NCBI RefSeq assembly: GCF_013466785.1
Contig: NZ_CP059163.1
Span: 496,001-560,000, forward strand
DNA: 64,000 nucleotides
Direction: 5' to 3'
Source of the DNA: Nocardioides marinisabuli
GTDB taxonomy: Bacteria; Actinomycetota; Actinomycetes; Propionibacteriales; Nocardioidaceae
In this document: piece after piece, positions 36,955-45,804 of the stretch
Position numbering within the stretch: the first letter of the stretch is position 1
Layout: each line of letters begins with the position of its first letter
Made by a program: the position numbers and the translations under genes
Notes under the pieces: generated by a model
The model's input: the letters and a program-made list of their open reading frames with translations, nothing else
What the model was told of the DNA's origin: nothing
Database searches by the model: none

Positions 36955-37930
36955 TCACCGCGCGAGACGCAGCGCCGCCTCGGGCCAGATCTCGCCGGCC
37001 GCGGGCCCGCCGCCGCAGGTGCCGTCGGACTCGCCCGGCGGCTTGATCCACAGGTAGGCGTCGAGCCCCGTCCCGTCGTCGACGAAGCCGGGACGCTGGC
37101 CCAGGGCGGCCTCCTCGGGGTTGCACCACTCCTGCGTCGACCCGTTGCCGTTGCGGCCGCGGTCGACGACCCAGTGCTGCTCGCCCGCCACGAGGTCGTC
37201 GAGGGTCTCGGCGTAGGCCCGCTCGTCCTCGTCGCGCTGGTAGTTCGACACGTTGGTGGCGAAGCCGCGCACCCGCTCGACGCCCACCGCCTCGAGCAGG
37301 CGCGCCATCGTCCGGGCGGGGATCCAGTCGGAGTGCCCGGCATCGACGTACGTCGTCACCCCGGCCTCGGCGAGCAGCCCGACGGCGCTGCGCAGCTGCT
37401 CGACCCGCTCGTCGCGGCGCCCGCACTCCTCGGCGGTGGCCAGCGCGTCGGGCTCGAGCACGACCACCGACGGCGCCTCGGCGGCGCCGAGGGCGGTGGC
37501 GACCTCGCCCACCCAGACCGGGTACTGCTCGGCTGGCAGCCCGCCCGACGACAGCGACGCCGCGCAGTCGCGCTCGGGCACGCCGTAGAGCACGAGCACC
37601 GGCACCTCGTCGCGCGCGTCGGCGGCGGCCACCAGCGAGGCGGCGTACGCGCCGACGGAGCCGACCGGGTGCCGCTCGGGGGTCAGCCAGATGCCCGAGG
37701 GCACCGAGGCGAGCTCCTCGAGCACCTCGGCGAGCGCCACGTCGCCGTCGGCGCGGGCCTGCGCGGCCGCGGCGACCGCGCGGGCGTCGGGTCGGCGTAC
37801 TGGGACCGCTCGGCGAGGCGGTTGCGCTCCTGCGGCCCGGGCTCGGGCCGGTGAGCACCACGACCAGCGCCACCGCCGCGACGAGGCCGAGGGCCGCGAC
37901 GCCGAGCAGGAGGAGACGGGGCGCGGGCAC
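36955..37930 (-). pseudogene. Glycoside hydrolase family 6 (cellulase) gene with two frameshifts
   Basis: Reading begins at the GTG 37930 with a signal/anchor helix (VPAPRLLLLGVAALGLVAAV), shifts near 37845-37847, gives NRLAERSQYADP, shifts again near 37789-37791, then runs open to 36955. Each shift is cured by one extra C on the coding strand, restoring 325 residues (976+2 bases). The GH6 catalytic blocks are intact: VLEPDALA (acid Asp), TYVDAGHSDW, FATNVSNYQ, VDRGRNGNG, WCNPEEAALG and DAYLWIKPPGESDG. It would cut beta-1,4-glucan outside the cell. Either a decayed gene or two homopolymer sequencing errors. Confidence 0.85.
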
Positions 37931-37953
37931 GGCGCCAGTCTGCCAAGGGGTCG

Positions 37954-37959
37954 TAGGGT
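37954..37959 (+). promoter_or_regulatory. -10 hexamer of maf
   Basis: TAGGGT, 8 nt before the GTG at 37968; leaderless pattern. Confidence 0.45.
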
Positions 37960-37967
37960 GGCGCACC

Positions 37968-38585
37968 GTGACCTCCCCCTCCCCCGTGCTCGTGCTCGGC
38001 TCCGCCTCCCCCGCCCGACTCGCCACCCTGCGCAGCGCCGGCATCGAGCCGGTGGTGGTCGTCTCCGGGGTCGACGAGTCCCAGGTGGGCGACCTGGCAC
38101 CGGTCGAGGTGGCCGGCGCCCTGGCCCGCCTCAAGGCCGAGGCCGTGGTCGGCCGCGACGAGGTGCCGGCCGGCGCGCTGGTGCTGGGCTGCGACTCGGT
38201 GTTCGAGCTCGACGGCCGGGCGCTCGGCAAGCCGGAGGATCCCGAGGAGGCCGTCGCCCGGTGGCGCGCGATGCGGGGCCGCAGCGGCGTGCTGCACAGC
38301 GGGCACAGCCTGCACGACACCGCGACAGGCCGGGCGGTCGCGGCGACGGAGTCGACGACCGTGCACTTCGCCGACGTGGGCGACGACGAGATCGCGGCCT
38401 ACGTCGCCACCGGCGAGCCGCTGCACGTCGCCGGCGCCTTCACCATCGACGGGCTGGGCGGCGCGTTCGTCACCGGCATCGAGGGCGACCACCACAACGT
38501 GGTGGGCCTCAGCCTGCCCCGCCTGCGGCTGATGGTGGCCGAGCTGGGCCACTCGTGGACGGGTCTCTGGACGGCTGCCCGCTGA
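37968..38585 (+). CDS. maf: Maf-family nucleoside triphosphate pyrophosphatase
   Basis: Encodes 205 residues. Maf proteins hydrolyse non-canonical or surplus NTPs. VLVLGSASPARLATLRSAG is the signature, with VLGCDSVFELDG and GKPEDPEEA as further active-site blocks. The GTG at 37968 is chosen because it begins the conserved N-terminal strand. The last 77 bases overlap the convergent gtrA gene. Confidence 0.93.
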   Translation: MTSPSPVLVLGSASPARLATLRSAGIEPVVVVSGVDESQVGDLAPVEVAGALARLKAEAVVGRDEVPAGALVLGCDSVFELDGRALGKPEDPEEAVARWRAMRGRSGVLHSGHSLHDTATGRAVAATESTTVHFADVGDDEIAAYVATGEPLHVAGAFTIDGLGGAFVTGIEGDHHNVVGLSLPRLRLMVAELGHSWTGLWTAAR

Positions 38586-39096
38586 CGGGTTCGCTGACGG
38601 GTGCGCCCGGGTCGACCGGGAAGCGCCGCTCCGCGGGGTAGATGTCGCCGAGGTTGATGGGGCGACGGAAGACCAGGGCGCGGAAGAGCCAGAAGCGGGC
38701 GGCGACACCGAGGGCCAGCCCGATGACGTTGGCCGCCACGTTGTCGCTGACGGGGTCGTCGAGGCCCAGCACGTCACGGCTGACGTAGAGGCACAGCACC
38801 GGCAGCGTCATCGTGGCGACGTTGATGGCCACGAACGCCGAGCGCCCGCCGTCGGCGTGCCGCGGCGGGCGGTCGCGGAAGGCCCACATCCGGGTGCCGC
38901 GGTAGCTGATGACCATGCCGACGGTGTTGGCCAGCACGTAGGCCAGGATCGGTCGGTCGTCGAGCAGCGCGCGGTCACCGGTGTTGAACCCGTGGACCAG
39001 CAGGTTGAAGAGCACCAGGGCCACGACCGTGGCCAGGCCGCCGACCGCCAGGAACCGCCCGGCCTCGCCCAGGAGGCGCTGCCGGCGGTGACCCAT
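38509..39096 (-). CDS. GtrA-family membrane protein
   Basis: Encodes 195 residues with four membrane segments (about 15-150). GRFLAVGGLATVVALVLFNLL, a central YRGTRMWAFRD and the late RFWLFRALVF match GtrA, proposed to flip lipid-linked sugars for surface polymers. The C-terminal 45 residues are hydrophilic and overlap the maf coding end. ATG 39096 is preferred (TAGCCT 7 nt upstream) over a GTG at 39117. Confidence 0.85.
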   Translation of the reverse strand: MGHRRQRLLGEAGRFLAVGGLATVVALVLFNLLVHGFNTGDRALLDDRPILAYVLANTVGMVISYRGTRMWAFRDRPPRHADGGRSAFVAINVATMTLPVLCLYVSRDVLGLDDPVSDNVAANVIGLALGVAARFWLFRALVFRRPINLGDIYPAERRFPVDPGAPVSEPVSGQPSRDPSTSGPARPPSAAGGAG

Positions 39097-39103
39097 GCCC
39101 GGC

Positions 39104-39109
39104 AGGCTA
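39104..39109 (-). promoter_or_regulatory. -10 hexamer of gtrA
   Basis: TAGCCT on the minus strand, 7 nt before the ATG at 39096. Confidence 0.4.
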
Positions 39110-39117
39110 TCGCCCAC

Positions 39118-40299
39118 CTACTCGACCGGCAGGCCCAGACCCCGGGCGATCAGCATCCGCTGGACCTCCGAGGTGCCCTCCCCGACCTCGAGGACCTTGG
39201 CGTCGCGGTAGAAGCGCGCGACCGGGTACTCCTCCATGAAGCCGTAGCCGCCGAAGACCTGGGTGGCGATGCGGGTGGCGGTCACGGCCGACTCGGTGGA
39301 GTAGACCTTGGCGACCGCGGCCGCCTGCTTGAACTGCTGGTACGGCGCCCCGGCGTCCTTGAGCGCCGCCGCGCGGTAGGTCAGCATCCGGCTGGCGTGC
39401 AGCATCACCTCGAGGTCGGCGATCTGGAAGGCCACGCCCTGCTTGCGCCCGATCGGGCCGCCGAAGGTCTGGCGCTCGCCGGCGTAGGCCAGGCTCATGT
39501 CGAGGCAGGCCTGGATGCAGCCGACCGAGAGCGCCGAGATCGCGACCCGGCCGTCGTCGAGGGTCGCGAGGAACTGCGCGTAGCCGCGGCCCTGCTGGCC
39601 CAACAGGTTCTCGGCCGGCACCCGGCACGACTCGAAGCTGAGCGGGTGGGTGTCGGAGGCGTGCCAGCCGAGCTTGTCGTAGGCCTTCTCGGCGGTGAAG
39701 CCGGGCGTGCCGGCCGGCACCATGATCGCGGAGATCTCGGGGCGGCCGTCCTCGCGGGTGCCGGTGCGGGCGGTGACGGTGACCAACGAGGTGATCTCGG
39801 AGCCGGAGTTGGTGATGAACTGCTTCGAGCCGTCGATGACCCACTCGCCGCCGTCGAGCGCCGCCTTGGTGCGGGTGGCCCCCGCGTCGGAGCCGGCGCC
39901 GGGCTCGGTGAGCCCGAAGCCGGCCAGCCGCTCACCGGCGACCAGGTCGGGCAGCCACTGCTTCTTCTGCTCCTCGGTGCCGTAGGTGAGCACCGGGTTG
40001 ATGCCCAGGCCGACCGCGGCCTGCAGGGTGATGCCCATCGACTGGTCGACGCGACCGATCTCCTCGATGGCCACGCACAGGCTGGTGAAGTCGCCGTCCT
40101 CTCCGGCGCCGCCGTACTCCTCGGGCGCGGTGAGCCCGAAGAGGCCCAGCGCGCCCATCTTGCGCACCACGTCGACCGGGAAGTGGTGCTCGCGGTCCCA
40201 CTGCGCGGCGTGGGGCGCGATCTCGGCGGCGGCGAACTCGCGCACGCTGGCGCGGAACTCCTCGTGCTCGCGGGACAGCTCGAAAGCGGTGCTCGTCAT
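39118..40299 (-). CDS. Acyl-CoA dehydrogenase
   Basis: Encodes 393 residues, full length. A FAD enzyme that makes the 2,3-double bond in acyl-CoA. GFGLTEPGAGSDAG is the first signature; FITNSGSEI, RQTFGGPIGRKQG and QVFGGYGFMEEYPVARFYRDAKV follow (the last as conserved blocks), with the catalytic Glu expected in YGEGTSE-like VGEGTSEVQ. Chain length is not readable. ATG 40299 is chosen since TAGCAT lies 7 nt upstream; ATG 40308 is possible. Confidence 0.94.
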   Translation of the reverse strand: MTSTAFELSREHEEFRASVREFAAAEIAPHAAQWDREHHFPVDVVRKMGALGLFGLTAPEEYGGAGEDGDFTSLCVAIEEIGRVDQSMGITLQAAVGLGINPVLTYGTEEQKKQWLPDLVAGERLAGFGLTEPGAGSDAGATRTKAALDGGEWVIDGSKQFITNSGSEITSLVTVTARTGTREDGRPEISAIMVPAGTPGFTAEKAYDKLGWHASDTHPLSFESCRVPAENLLGQQGRGYAQFLATLDDGRVAISALSVGCIQACLDMSLAYAGERQTFGGPIGRKQGVAFQIADLEVMLHASRMLTYRAAALKDAGAPYQQFKQAAAVAKVYSTESAVTATRIATQVFGGYGFMEEYPVARFYRDAKVLEVGEGTSEVQRMLIARGLGLPVE

Positions 40300-40306
40300 G
40301 TGAGCC

Positions 40307-40337
40307 ATGCTACCCACGCGGTTAACGTTTGTTAACC
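40307..40337 (-). promoter_or_regulatory. Promoter and operator of the acyl-CoA dehydrogenase gene
   Basis: TAGCAT (40312-40307) is the -10 box. Just upstream GGTTAAC-GTTT-GTTAACC (40320-40337) is a perfect 7-bp inverted repeat in an A+T-rich patch, covering the -35 position and overlapping the stop codon of the preceding small gene. The form resembles TetR-family operators of fatty-acid genes. Confidence 0.55.
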
Positions 40338-40469
40338 CGAGAAGAGGTTGGCCGCCCGGCGCAGGGTCTCCACGAGCCCGTAGGCCAGCGGGACGCCCAC
40401 CAGGGTCCAGGCCGCCGCGATCCGCACGGTGTGGCTCTCGGTCTGCTGCTCGGTGCCCTCGGCGCTCAT
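40332..40469 (-). CDS. Small subunit of an OFA-type MFS transporter
   Basis: Encodes 45 residues: a hydrophilic N-terminus and one membrane helix (IAAAWTLVGVPLAYGLVETL). It starts with ATG inside the end of the MFS gene (ATGA overlap). The size, position and sequence fit the 'MFS transporter small subunit' seen next to oxalate/formate-antiporter-like proteins in actinobacteria. Its stop codon lies in the operator of the following gene. Confidence 0.8.
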   Translation of the reverse strand: MSAEGTEQQTESHTVRIAAAWTLVGVPLAYGLVETLRRAANLFSG

Positions 40470-41863
40470 GCGTTGCTCCCCTCCAGCTCGTCGGACGTGC
40501 CGGTCTCCGGCTCGTGGTACTTCTCGGCGACCGGCCGGATCATCAGGTTGGCCACGAAGCCCACGACCAGCACCCCGACCATGGTCAGCAGGGCCGGGCG
40601 GTAGTCGCCCGAGACCAGCTTGCCCGGCTCGCCCTGCGCGTCCAGGAACGCGTTGACGATCAGCGGCCCGGCCACGCCCGCGGCCGCCCACGCGGTCAGC
40701 AGCCGGCCGTGGATCGCGCCGACCTCGAAGGTGCCGAAGAGGTCGCGCAGGTAGGCCGGGACGGTGGCGAAGCCGCCGCCGTAGAAGCTGATGATGATGC
40801 CGGCCAGCGCCACGAAGAGCACCGTCGAGGTCGACCCGCCCAGGGCCAGCGCCAGGTAGAGGACGATGCCGACGCCGAGGTAGATCATGTAGATGGGCTT
40901 GCGACCGAGGTGGTCGGAGGTCGAGGACCACACGAAGCGCCCGGCCATGTTGCAGATCGACAGCACCCCGACGAAGCCACCGGCCGCGGCCGCGCTGATC
41001 GCGGAGGTGCCGCCCTCGCGGAAGAAGTCCTGGATCATCGGCGAGGCCTGCTCGAGGATGCCGATGCCGGCCGTGACGTTGCAGAAGAGCACGGTCCACA
41101 GCAGCCAGAACTGCGGGGTGCGGATCGCGTTGTTCGCCGACACCGAGGCGTCGGTGACCATCTTCTTCTGCTTCGACTCCGAGGGGTCGAAGCCCTCGGG
41201 CGCCCAGTCGTCGGCGGGGACCCGCACGATGAGGGCGCCGAAGAGCATGAAGGCCAGGTAGACCAGCCCCAGCGTCACGAACAGCGCCGCGACCGCTCCC
41301 CCGGAGGCCACCGACCCGGGGTCGGAGGAGTCGTAGCCGGAGTCGTAGAGGGCCATCAGCCGGCCGCTGAGCGGGCTGGCGACCATCGCGCCGCCGCCGA
41401 AGCCCATGATCGCCATGCCGGTGGCCAGGCCCGGCCGGTCCGGGAACCACTTGATCAGGGTCGAGACCGGGGAGATGTAGCCGATGCCCAGGCCGATGCC
41501 GCCCAGCACGCCGTACCCGAGGTAGACCAGCCACAGCTGGTCGGTGCTGATGCCCAGGGCCGCGACCATGAAGCCCGAGGACCAGAACACCGCGGCGGTG
41601 GCCATCGCCGCCCGCGGACCGTTGCGGTCGACCCAGGTGCCGAAGAGCGCCGCCGAGAGCCCGAGCATCACGATGGCCAGCGAGAACACGAAGCCGACCC
41701 GCGTGAGCGTGGTGTCGAAGTGGGCGACCAGTGCGCTCTTGTAGACGCTGGTGGCGTACACCTGCCCGATCGAGAGGTGCACGGCCAGCGCCGCGGGTGG
41801 GATCAGCCACCGCGAGTAGCCGGGGCGGGCGACGGTGCGCTCGCGGGAGAGGACTGCCAGCAC
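40466..41863 (-). CDS. OFA-family (oxalate/formate antiporter-like) MFS transporter
   Basis: Encodes 465 residues with 12 predicted membrane helices. SIGQVYATSVYKSAL, GTWVDRNGPRAAM (MFS loop 2-3 motif), GIGLGIGYISPVSTLIKWFPDRPGLATGMAIMGFGGGA (in blocks) and SDHLGRKPIYM are typical OFA features. It would move a small carboxylate, unidentified. GGAGG is 5 nt before the GTG start. Divergent from the acyl-CoA carboxylase alpha gene. Confidence 0.9.
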   Translation of the reverse strand: MLAVLSRERTVARPGYSRWLIPPAALAVHLSIGQVYATSVYKSALVAHFDTTLTRVGFVFSLAIVMLGLSAALFGTWVDRNGPRAAMATAAVFWSSGFMVAALGISTDQLWLVYLGYGVLGGIGLGIGYISPVSTLIKWFPDRPGLATGMAIMGFGGGAMVASPLSGRLMALYDSGYDSSDPGSVASGGAVAALFVTLGLVYLAFMLFGALIVRVPADDWAPEGFDPSESKQKKMVTDASVSANNAIRTPQFWLLWTVLFCNVTAGIGILEQASPMIQDFFREGGTSAISAAAAGGFVGVLSICNMAGRFVWSSTSDHLGRKPIYMIYLGVGIVLYLALALGGSTSTVLFVALAGIIISFYGGGFATVPAYLRDLFGTFEVGAIHGRLLTAWAAAGVAGPLIVNAFLDAQGEPGKLVSGDYRPALLTMVGVLVVGFVANLMIRPVAEKYHEPETGTSDELEGSNA

Positions 41864-41987
41864 GTGGACCTCCGAGGGGGATGAGGACGGACATCCCGTG
41901 TGTACCCCCTGAGCAGTGGTGCGCATCACACCCCTGGGAAGGCTGTCCAGCACGCGAGGCCCCCCACGCGACGCCGGCGGCTACCCC

Positions 41988-41993
41988 TAGACT
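41988..41993 (+). promoter_or_regulatory. -10 hexamer of the carboxylase alpha gene
   Basis: TAGACT about 35 nt before the GTG at 42029 would give a leader of roughly 28 nt with CAGGAG as ribosome-binding site, so this gene is leadered unlike many neighbours. Confidence 0.4.
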
Positions 41994-42028
41994 CCGCAGC
42001 ACCGAGCCGTCGTGAGTCAGGAGCCAGG

Positions 42029-43819
42029 GTGTCGCAAGTCAAGCCGTTGCAGAAGGTCCTCATCGCCAACCGGGGCGAGATCGCGGTCCGGGTCATCCGG
42101 GCCTGCAAGGACGCCGGCATCGGCAGCGTCGCGGTGTACGCCGAGCCCGACCGCGATGCCATCTTCGTGCGGATGGCCGACGAGGCCCACTCGCTGGGCG
42201 GCGCGACCCCCGCCGACTCCTACCTCGACATCGCCAAGATCATCGCGGTCGCCGAGAAGTCGGGCGCCGACTCGGTGCACCCCGGCTACGGCTTCCTCGC
42301 CGAGAACGCCGAGTTCGCCCAGGCCGTCATGGACGCCGGGCTGACCTGGATCGGCCCGCCCCCGGCGGCCATCGAGGCCCTCGGCGACAAGGCCAAGGCC
42401 AAGCACATCGCCGACAAGGCCAAGGCTCCCCTGGCCCCCGGCACCAAGGACCCCGTCGCCGACGCCGACGAGGTCGTCGCCTTCGCGAAGGCCGAGGGCC
42501 TGCCGGTCGCCATCAAGGCGGTCTTCGGCGGCGGCGGGCGCGGCCTCAAGGTCGCGCGCACCCTCGAGGAGATCCCCGACGCCTTCGAGTCCGCGGTCCG
42601 CGAGGCCGTCAGCGCCTTCGGCCGCGGCGAGTGCCTGGTCGAGAAGTTCCTCGACAAGCCGCGCCACGTCGAGACCCAGTGCCTGGCCGACAAGCACGGC
42701 AACGTCGTGGTCGTCTCCACCCGCGACTGCTCGCTGCAGCGCCGCAACCAGAAGCTCGTCGAGGAGGCCCCCGCGCCGTTCCTCTCCGAGGAGCAGCTCG
42801 CCGAGCTCTACGACTCCTCCAAGCGGATCCTGCGCGAGGCCGGCTACTACGGCGCCGGCACCTGCGAGTTCCTGGTCGCCCAGGACGGCACCATCTCCTT
42901 CCTCGAGGTCAACACCCGCCTCCAGGTCGAGCACTGCGTCTCCGAGGAGGTCACCGGCATCGACCTGGTGCGCGAGATGTTCCGCATCGCCGCCGGCGAG
43001 GAGCTCGGCTACGACGACCCCGAGATCCGCGGGCACTCGATCGAGTTCCGCATCAACGCCGAGGACGGCGGCCGCAACTTCATGCCGGCCCCCGGCACCC
43101 TGTCGGCCTGGACCCCGCCCCAGGGTCCCGGCGTGCGCGTCGACGGCGGCTACGAGAACGGCCAGACCGTCCCCGGCTCCTTCGACTCCCTCATCGCCAA
43201 GCTCATCGTCACCGGCCGCGACCGCACCCAGGCCATCGAGCGCTCGCGCCGGGCGCTGGAGGAGTTCGTGGTCGACGGCATGCCGACGGTCATCCCCTTC
43301 CACCGCGCGGTGCTGAACGACCCGGCGTACGTCGGCGCCTCGAACCCGAGCGGCGAGGGCTCCTTCGAGGTCTACACGCAGTGGATCGAGACCGAGTTCG
43401 ACAACCAGATCGAGCCCTACTCGGGTGACTCGGCCGAGGCCGAGGAGGCCGGCGAGCGCCAGACCGTGGTCGTCGAGGTCGGCGGCAAGCGGCTCGAGGT
43501 CGTCGTGCCCGCCGGGCTGGGCGGGATCGGCGGCGGCGGTGGCGCCGCCACGGCCAAGAAGCCCAAGCGCGCCCAGGGCAAGAAGGCCGGTGCGGCCGCC
43601 AGCGGCGACGCCGTGACCAGCCCCATGCAGGGCACCGTCGTCAAGGTCGTCGTCGAGGAGGGCCAGGAGGTCGCCGAGGGCGAGACCGTCGTGGTCATCG
43701 AGGCGATGAAGATGGAGCAGCCCCTCAAGGCGCACAAGGCCGGCACCGTCACCGGCCTCAAGGCCGAGGTCGGCGCGACCGTCACCAACGGCGAGGTCAT
43801 CTGCGAGCTGAAGGACTGA
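42029..43819 (+). CDS. accA: Acyl-CoA carboxylase alpha subunit (biotin carboxylase plus biotin carrier)
   Basis: Encodes 596 residues. Biotin carboxylase domain (about 1-450): [33 protein letters not shown], the ATP loop [30 protein letters not shown] and [10 protein letters not shown]. After a Gly/Lys-rich linker comes the carrier domain with EAMKMEQPL, biotinylated at the Lys. It carboxylates biotin with ATP and bicarbonate, then serves the beta/epsilon subunits at 31.7-33.6 kb. Promoter-leadered; GTG start preceded by CAGGAG. Confidence 0.95.
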   Translation: MSQVKPLQKVLIANRGEIAVRVIRACKDAGIGSVAVYAEPDRDAIFVRMADEAHSLGGATPADSYLDIAKIIAVAEKSGADSVHPGYGFLAENAEFAQAVMDAGLTWIGPPPAAIEALGDKAKAKHIADKAKAPLAPGTKDPVADADEVVAFAKAEGLPVAIKAVFGGGGRGLKVARTLEEIPDAFESAVREAVSAFGRGECLVEKFLDKPRHVETQCLADKHGNVVVVSTRDCSLQRRNQKLVEEAPAPFLSEEQLAELYDSSKRILREAGYYGAGTCEFLVAQDGTISFLEVNTRLQVEHCVSEEVTGIDLVREMFRIAAGEELGYDDPEIRGHSIEFRINAEDGGRNFMPAPGTLSAWTPPQGPGVRVDGGYENGQTVPGSFDSLIAKLIVTGRDRTQAIERSRRALEEFVVDGMPTVIPFHRAVLNDPAYVGASNPSGEGSFEVYTQWIETEFDNQIEPYSGDSAEAEEAGERQTVVVEVGGKRLEVVVPAGLGGIGGGGGAATAKKPKRAQGKKAGAAASGDAVTSPMQGTVVKVVVEEGQEVAEGETVVVIEAMKMEQPLKAHKAGTVTGLKAEVGATVTNGEVICELKD

Positions 43820-43854
43820 TCGCCACGACCGGCCTGCGCCCGCCCCGGCACCAG

Positions 43855-44307
43855 GTGCACCCCCGGGCGCGCACGATGTGGCTCACCAGCGCGGCGCTCG
43901 AGAGCGCCGCGCTGGTGGTCCTCGTGCTGGTGCTCGGCCCGGTGCTCGGTCTCTTCGACCTGCGCTGGTGGATGCTGGCGCCGCTGGTGCTGCTCGACGT
44001 CGCGTACGTCGCCGTGGTGCCCGCGTGGCGCTACCGGGTGCACCGCTGGGAGGTGACCGACACGGCGGTCTACACCCAGACCGGGTGGTGGTCGCGGGAG
44101 CGACGGATCGCTCCCATGTCGCGCATCCAGACCGTCGACTGGAACCAGGGCCCGGTCGAGCGCCTCTTCGGGCTCGCGAACGTCACCGTCACGACGGCCT
44201 CGGCCGCCGGCGCCCTGTCGGTGGCCGGCCTCGACCGCCGCACCGCCGAGGAGCTGGTCGCCGAGCTGACCGTGAAGGCCGACGCGGTCGCCGGGGACGC
44301 GACGTGA
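43855..44307 (+). CDS. Membrane PH-domain protein (YdbS-like)
   Basis: Encodes 150 residues from GTG 43855. Two membrane helices (about 10-55) are followed by a bPH2 domain: YRVHRWEVTDTAVYTQTGWWSRERRIAPMSRIQTVDWNQGPVERLFGLA (as the typical 'W..RR..P.SRIQ..D..QGP.ER..GLA' pattern). Function unknown. Similar residues (LRPPRHQV) continue upstream, so translation might begin at a CTG near 43816 overlapping the previous stop. Forms an operon with the next gene. Confidence 0.82.
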   Translation: MHPRARTMWLTSAALESAALVVLVLVLGPVLGLFDLRWWMLAPLVLLDVAYVAVVPAWRYRVHRWEVTDTAVYTQTGWWSRERRIAPMSRIQTVDWNQGPVERLFGLANVTVTTASAAGALSVAGLDRRTAEELVAELTVKADAVAGDAT

Positions 44308-44317
44308 GCGAGGACGG

Positions 44318-45760
44318 GTGAGCGAGGACTGGCAGCGCCTGGACCGGCGGATGCTGCTGGTCCACCCGGTGCGCGAGCTGCTGCGCTTCCTGCCGGTCCT
44401 CATCGGCGTGGTCGCCTTCGGCTCCGCCTCGAGCGGCGGCCTCGGGCTGCGCTGGGAGCTCCTGGGCGTCCTGGTGCCGGTGGTGCTGGGCGTGCTGCGC
44501 TGGCTGACCACCTCCTACCGGGTCCACGAGGGCCGCGTGGAGCTGCGCCGCGGGCTCCTGCAGCGCCACCTGCTCGCCGCCCGGATCGACCGGGTGCGCA
44601 CCGTCGACACCTCCGCCTCGCTCATCCAGCAGGTGCTCGACCTGGCCACGGTGCGCATCGGCACCGGCGCCAGCGAGGCCGACCTGGACCTCGACGGGCT
44701 GCGGGCCGGGCCCGCCCGTGAGCTGCGCGCGCAGCTGCTGCGCGAGAGCTCGGCGACGCCGGCCCCGGAGGACGAGCCGCACGAGACCGACGCGGGGTCC
44801 CCGCCGAGCCACGCGGTCCCGGTGCTGCGTCTCGACCCCACCTGGGCCCGCTACGCGCCGCTGACCAGCACCGGCCTGGCCATCGCCGGCGCCCTGCTGG
44901 CGGGCCTGAGCCAGCTGCCCCTGCGCCTGGACGTCAGCGACCTGGCGGTGGCCGGCCTCGCCCTGGCCGGCCTCCTGCTGGTGGGCCTGGCGGTGCTGGT
45001 CTCGGCGCTGGCCGTCGGCGGCTACCTGCTCACCAACTGGGGGCTGACCCTCACCCACGAGCACGGCACCTGGCACCTGCGCCGTGGCCTGACCACGACC
45101 CGCGAGACCAGCGTCGACGACGCCCGTCTGGCCGGGGTCTCCCTGGCCCAGCCGGTCAACCTGCGACTGGCCGGCGCCGCCCGGCTCTCCAGCATCGTGA
45201 CCGGCCTCGACGGTGACGGGCAGACCCAGATGGAGCTGGTGCCGCCGGCCCCGCGCAGGGTCGTCGAGGGGGTGGCCGGGCAGGTGCTCGGCGACCCGGC
45301 ACCGGTCACCGGCGCCCTGGTCGGGCACGGCCCGGCCGCGGTGCGCCGCCGCTGGGTGCGGGCGCTCGCCCCGGCGCTGCTGGTGTCGCTGGCGGCGGTG
45401 GTGCTGCTCGCGCGCACCGACCTGGGCGCCTGGCTGCTGGCGGTCGCGGTGCTGGCGCCCGTCGCCGGTGCGGCGCTCGCGCTGGACCGCTCGCGCACCC
45501 TGGGCCACGCCCTGGTCGGGGGTCGCCTGGTCGCCCGCAGCGGCAGCCTGACCTGTCGCCGCGACGTGCTCGGGGTCGAGCACGTGATCGGCTGGACCCT
45601 CGAGGACTCGTGGTTCCAGCGCCGGGCCGGGCTGACCACGCTCGTGGCCACCACCGCCGGCGGCCGGCAGCGGGTCGTGGTGCCCGACGTGCCCGAGGAC
45701 GAGGCGCTGCGGGTCGCGGCCGGAGCCACCCCCGACCTGCTGGCGCAGTTCCTGGGCTGA
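44318..45760 (+). CDS. Membrane PH-domain protein (YdbT-like)
   Basis: Encodes 480 residues. Three bPH2-type repeats are interspersed with about six membrane helices (pairs near 30-70, 190-240 and 340-385). Repeated signatures include YRVHEGRVELRRGLLQRH...RIDRVRTVD, LTHEHGTWHLRRGLTT, and WTLEDSWFQRRAGLTTL. YdbS/YdbT pairs are common in Gram-positives and are linked to envelope stress or bacteriocin tolerance, but no mechanism is proven. A short direct repeat GTGAGCGAGGAC sits at the junction with the preceding gene. Confidence 0.84.
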   Translation: MSEDWQRLDRRMLLVHPVRELLRFLPVLIGVVAFGSASSGGLGLRWELLGVLVPVVLGVLRWLTTSYRVHEGRVELRRGLLQRHLLAARIDRVRTVDTSASLIQQVLDLATVRIGTGASEADLDLDGLRAGPARELRAQLLRESSATPAPEDEPHETDAGSPPSHAVPVLRLDPTWARYAPLTSTGLAIAGALLAGLSQLPLRLDVSDLAVAGLALAGLLLVGLAVLVSALAVGGYLLTNWGLTLTHEHGTWHLRRGLTTTRETSVDDARLAGVSLAQPVNLRLAGAARLSSIVTGLDGDGQTQMELVPPAPRRVVEGVAGQVLGDPAPVTGALVGHGPAAVRRRWVRALAPALLVSLAAVVLLARTDLGAWLLAVAVLAPVAGAALALDRSRTLGHALVGGRLVARSGSLTCRRDVLGVEHVIGWTLEDSWFQRRAGLTTLVATTAGGRQRVVVPDVPEDEALRVAAGATPDLLAQFLG

Positions 45761-45791
45761 GACGACCCCACCACGGCACGCCGGACCTGGG

Positions 45792-45797
45792 TAGGTT
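45792..45797 (+). promoter_or_regulatory. -10 hexamer of pyc
   Basis: TAGGTT, 7 nt before the ATG at 45805; leaderless pattern. Confidence 0.5.
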
Positions 45798-45804
45798 GCG
45801 GTGC

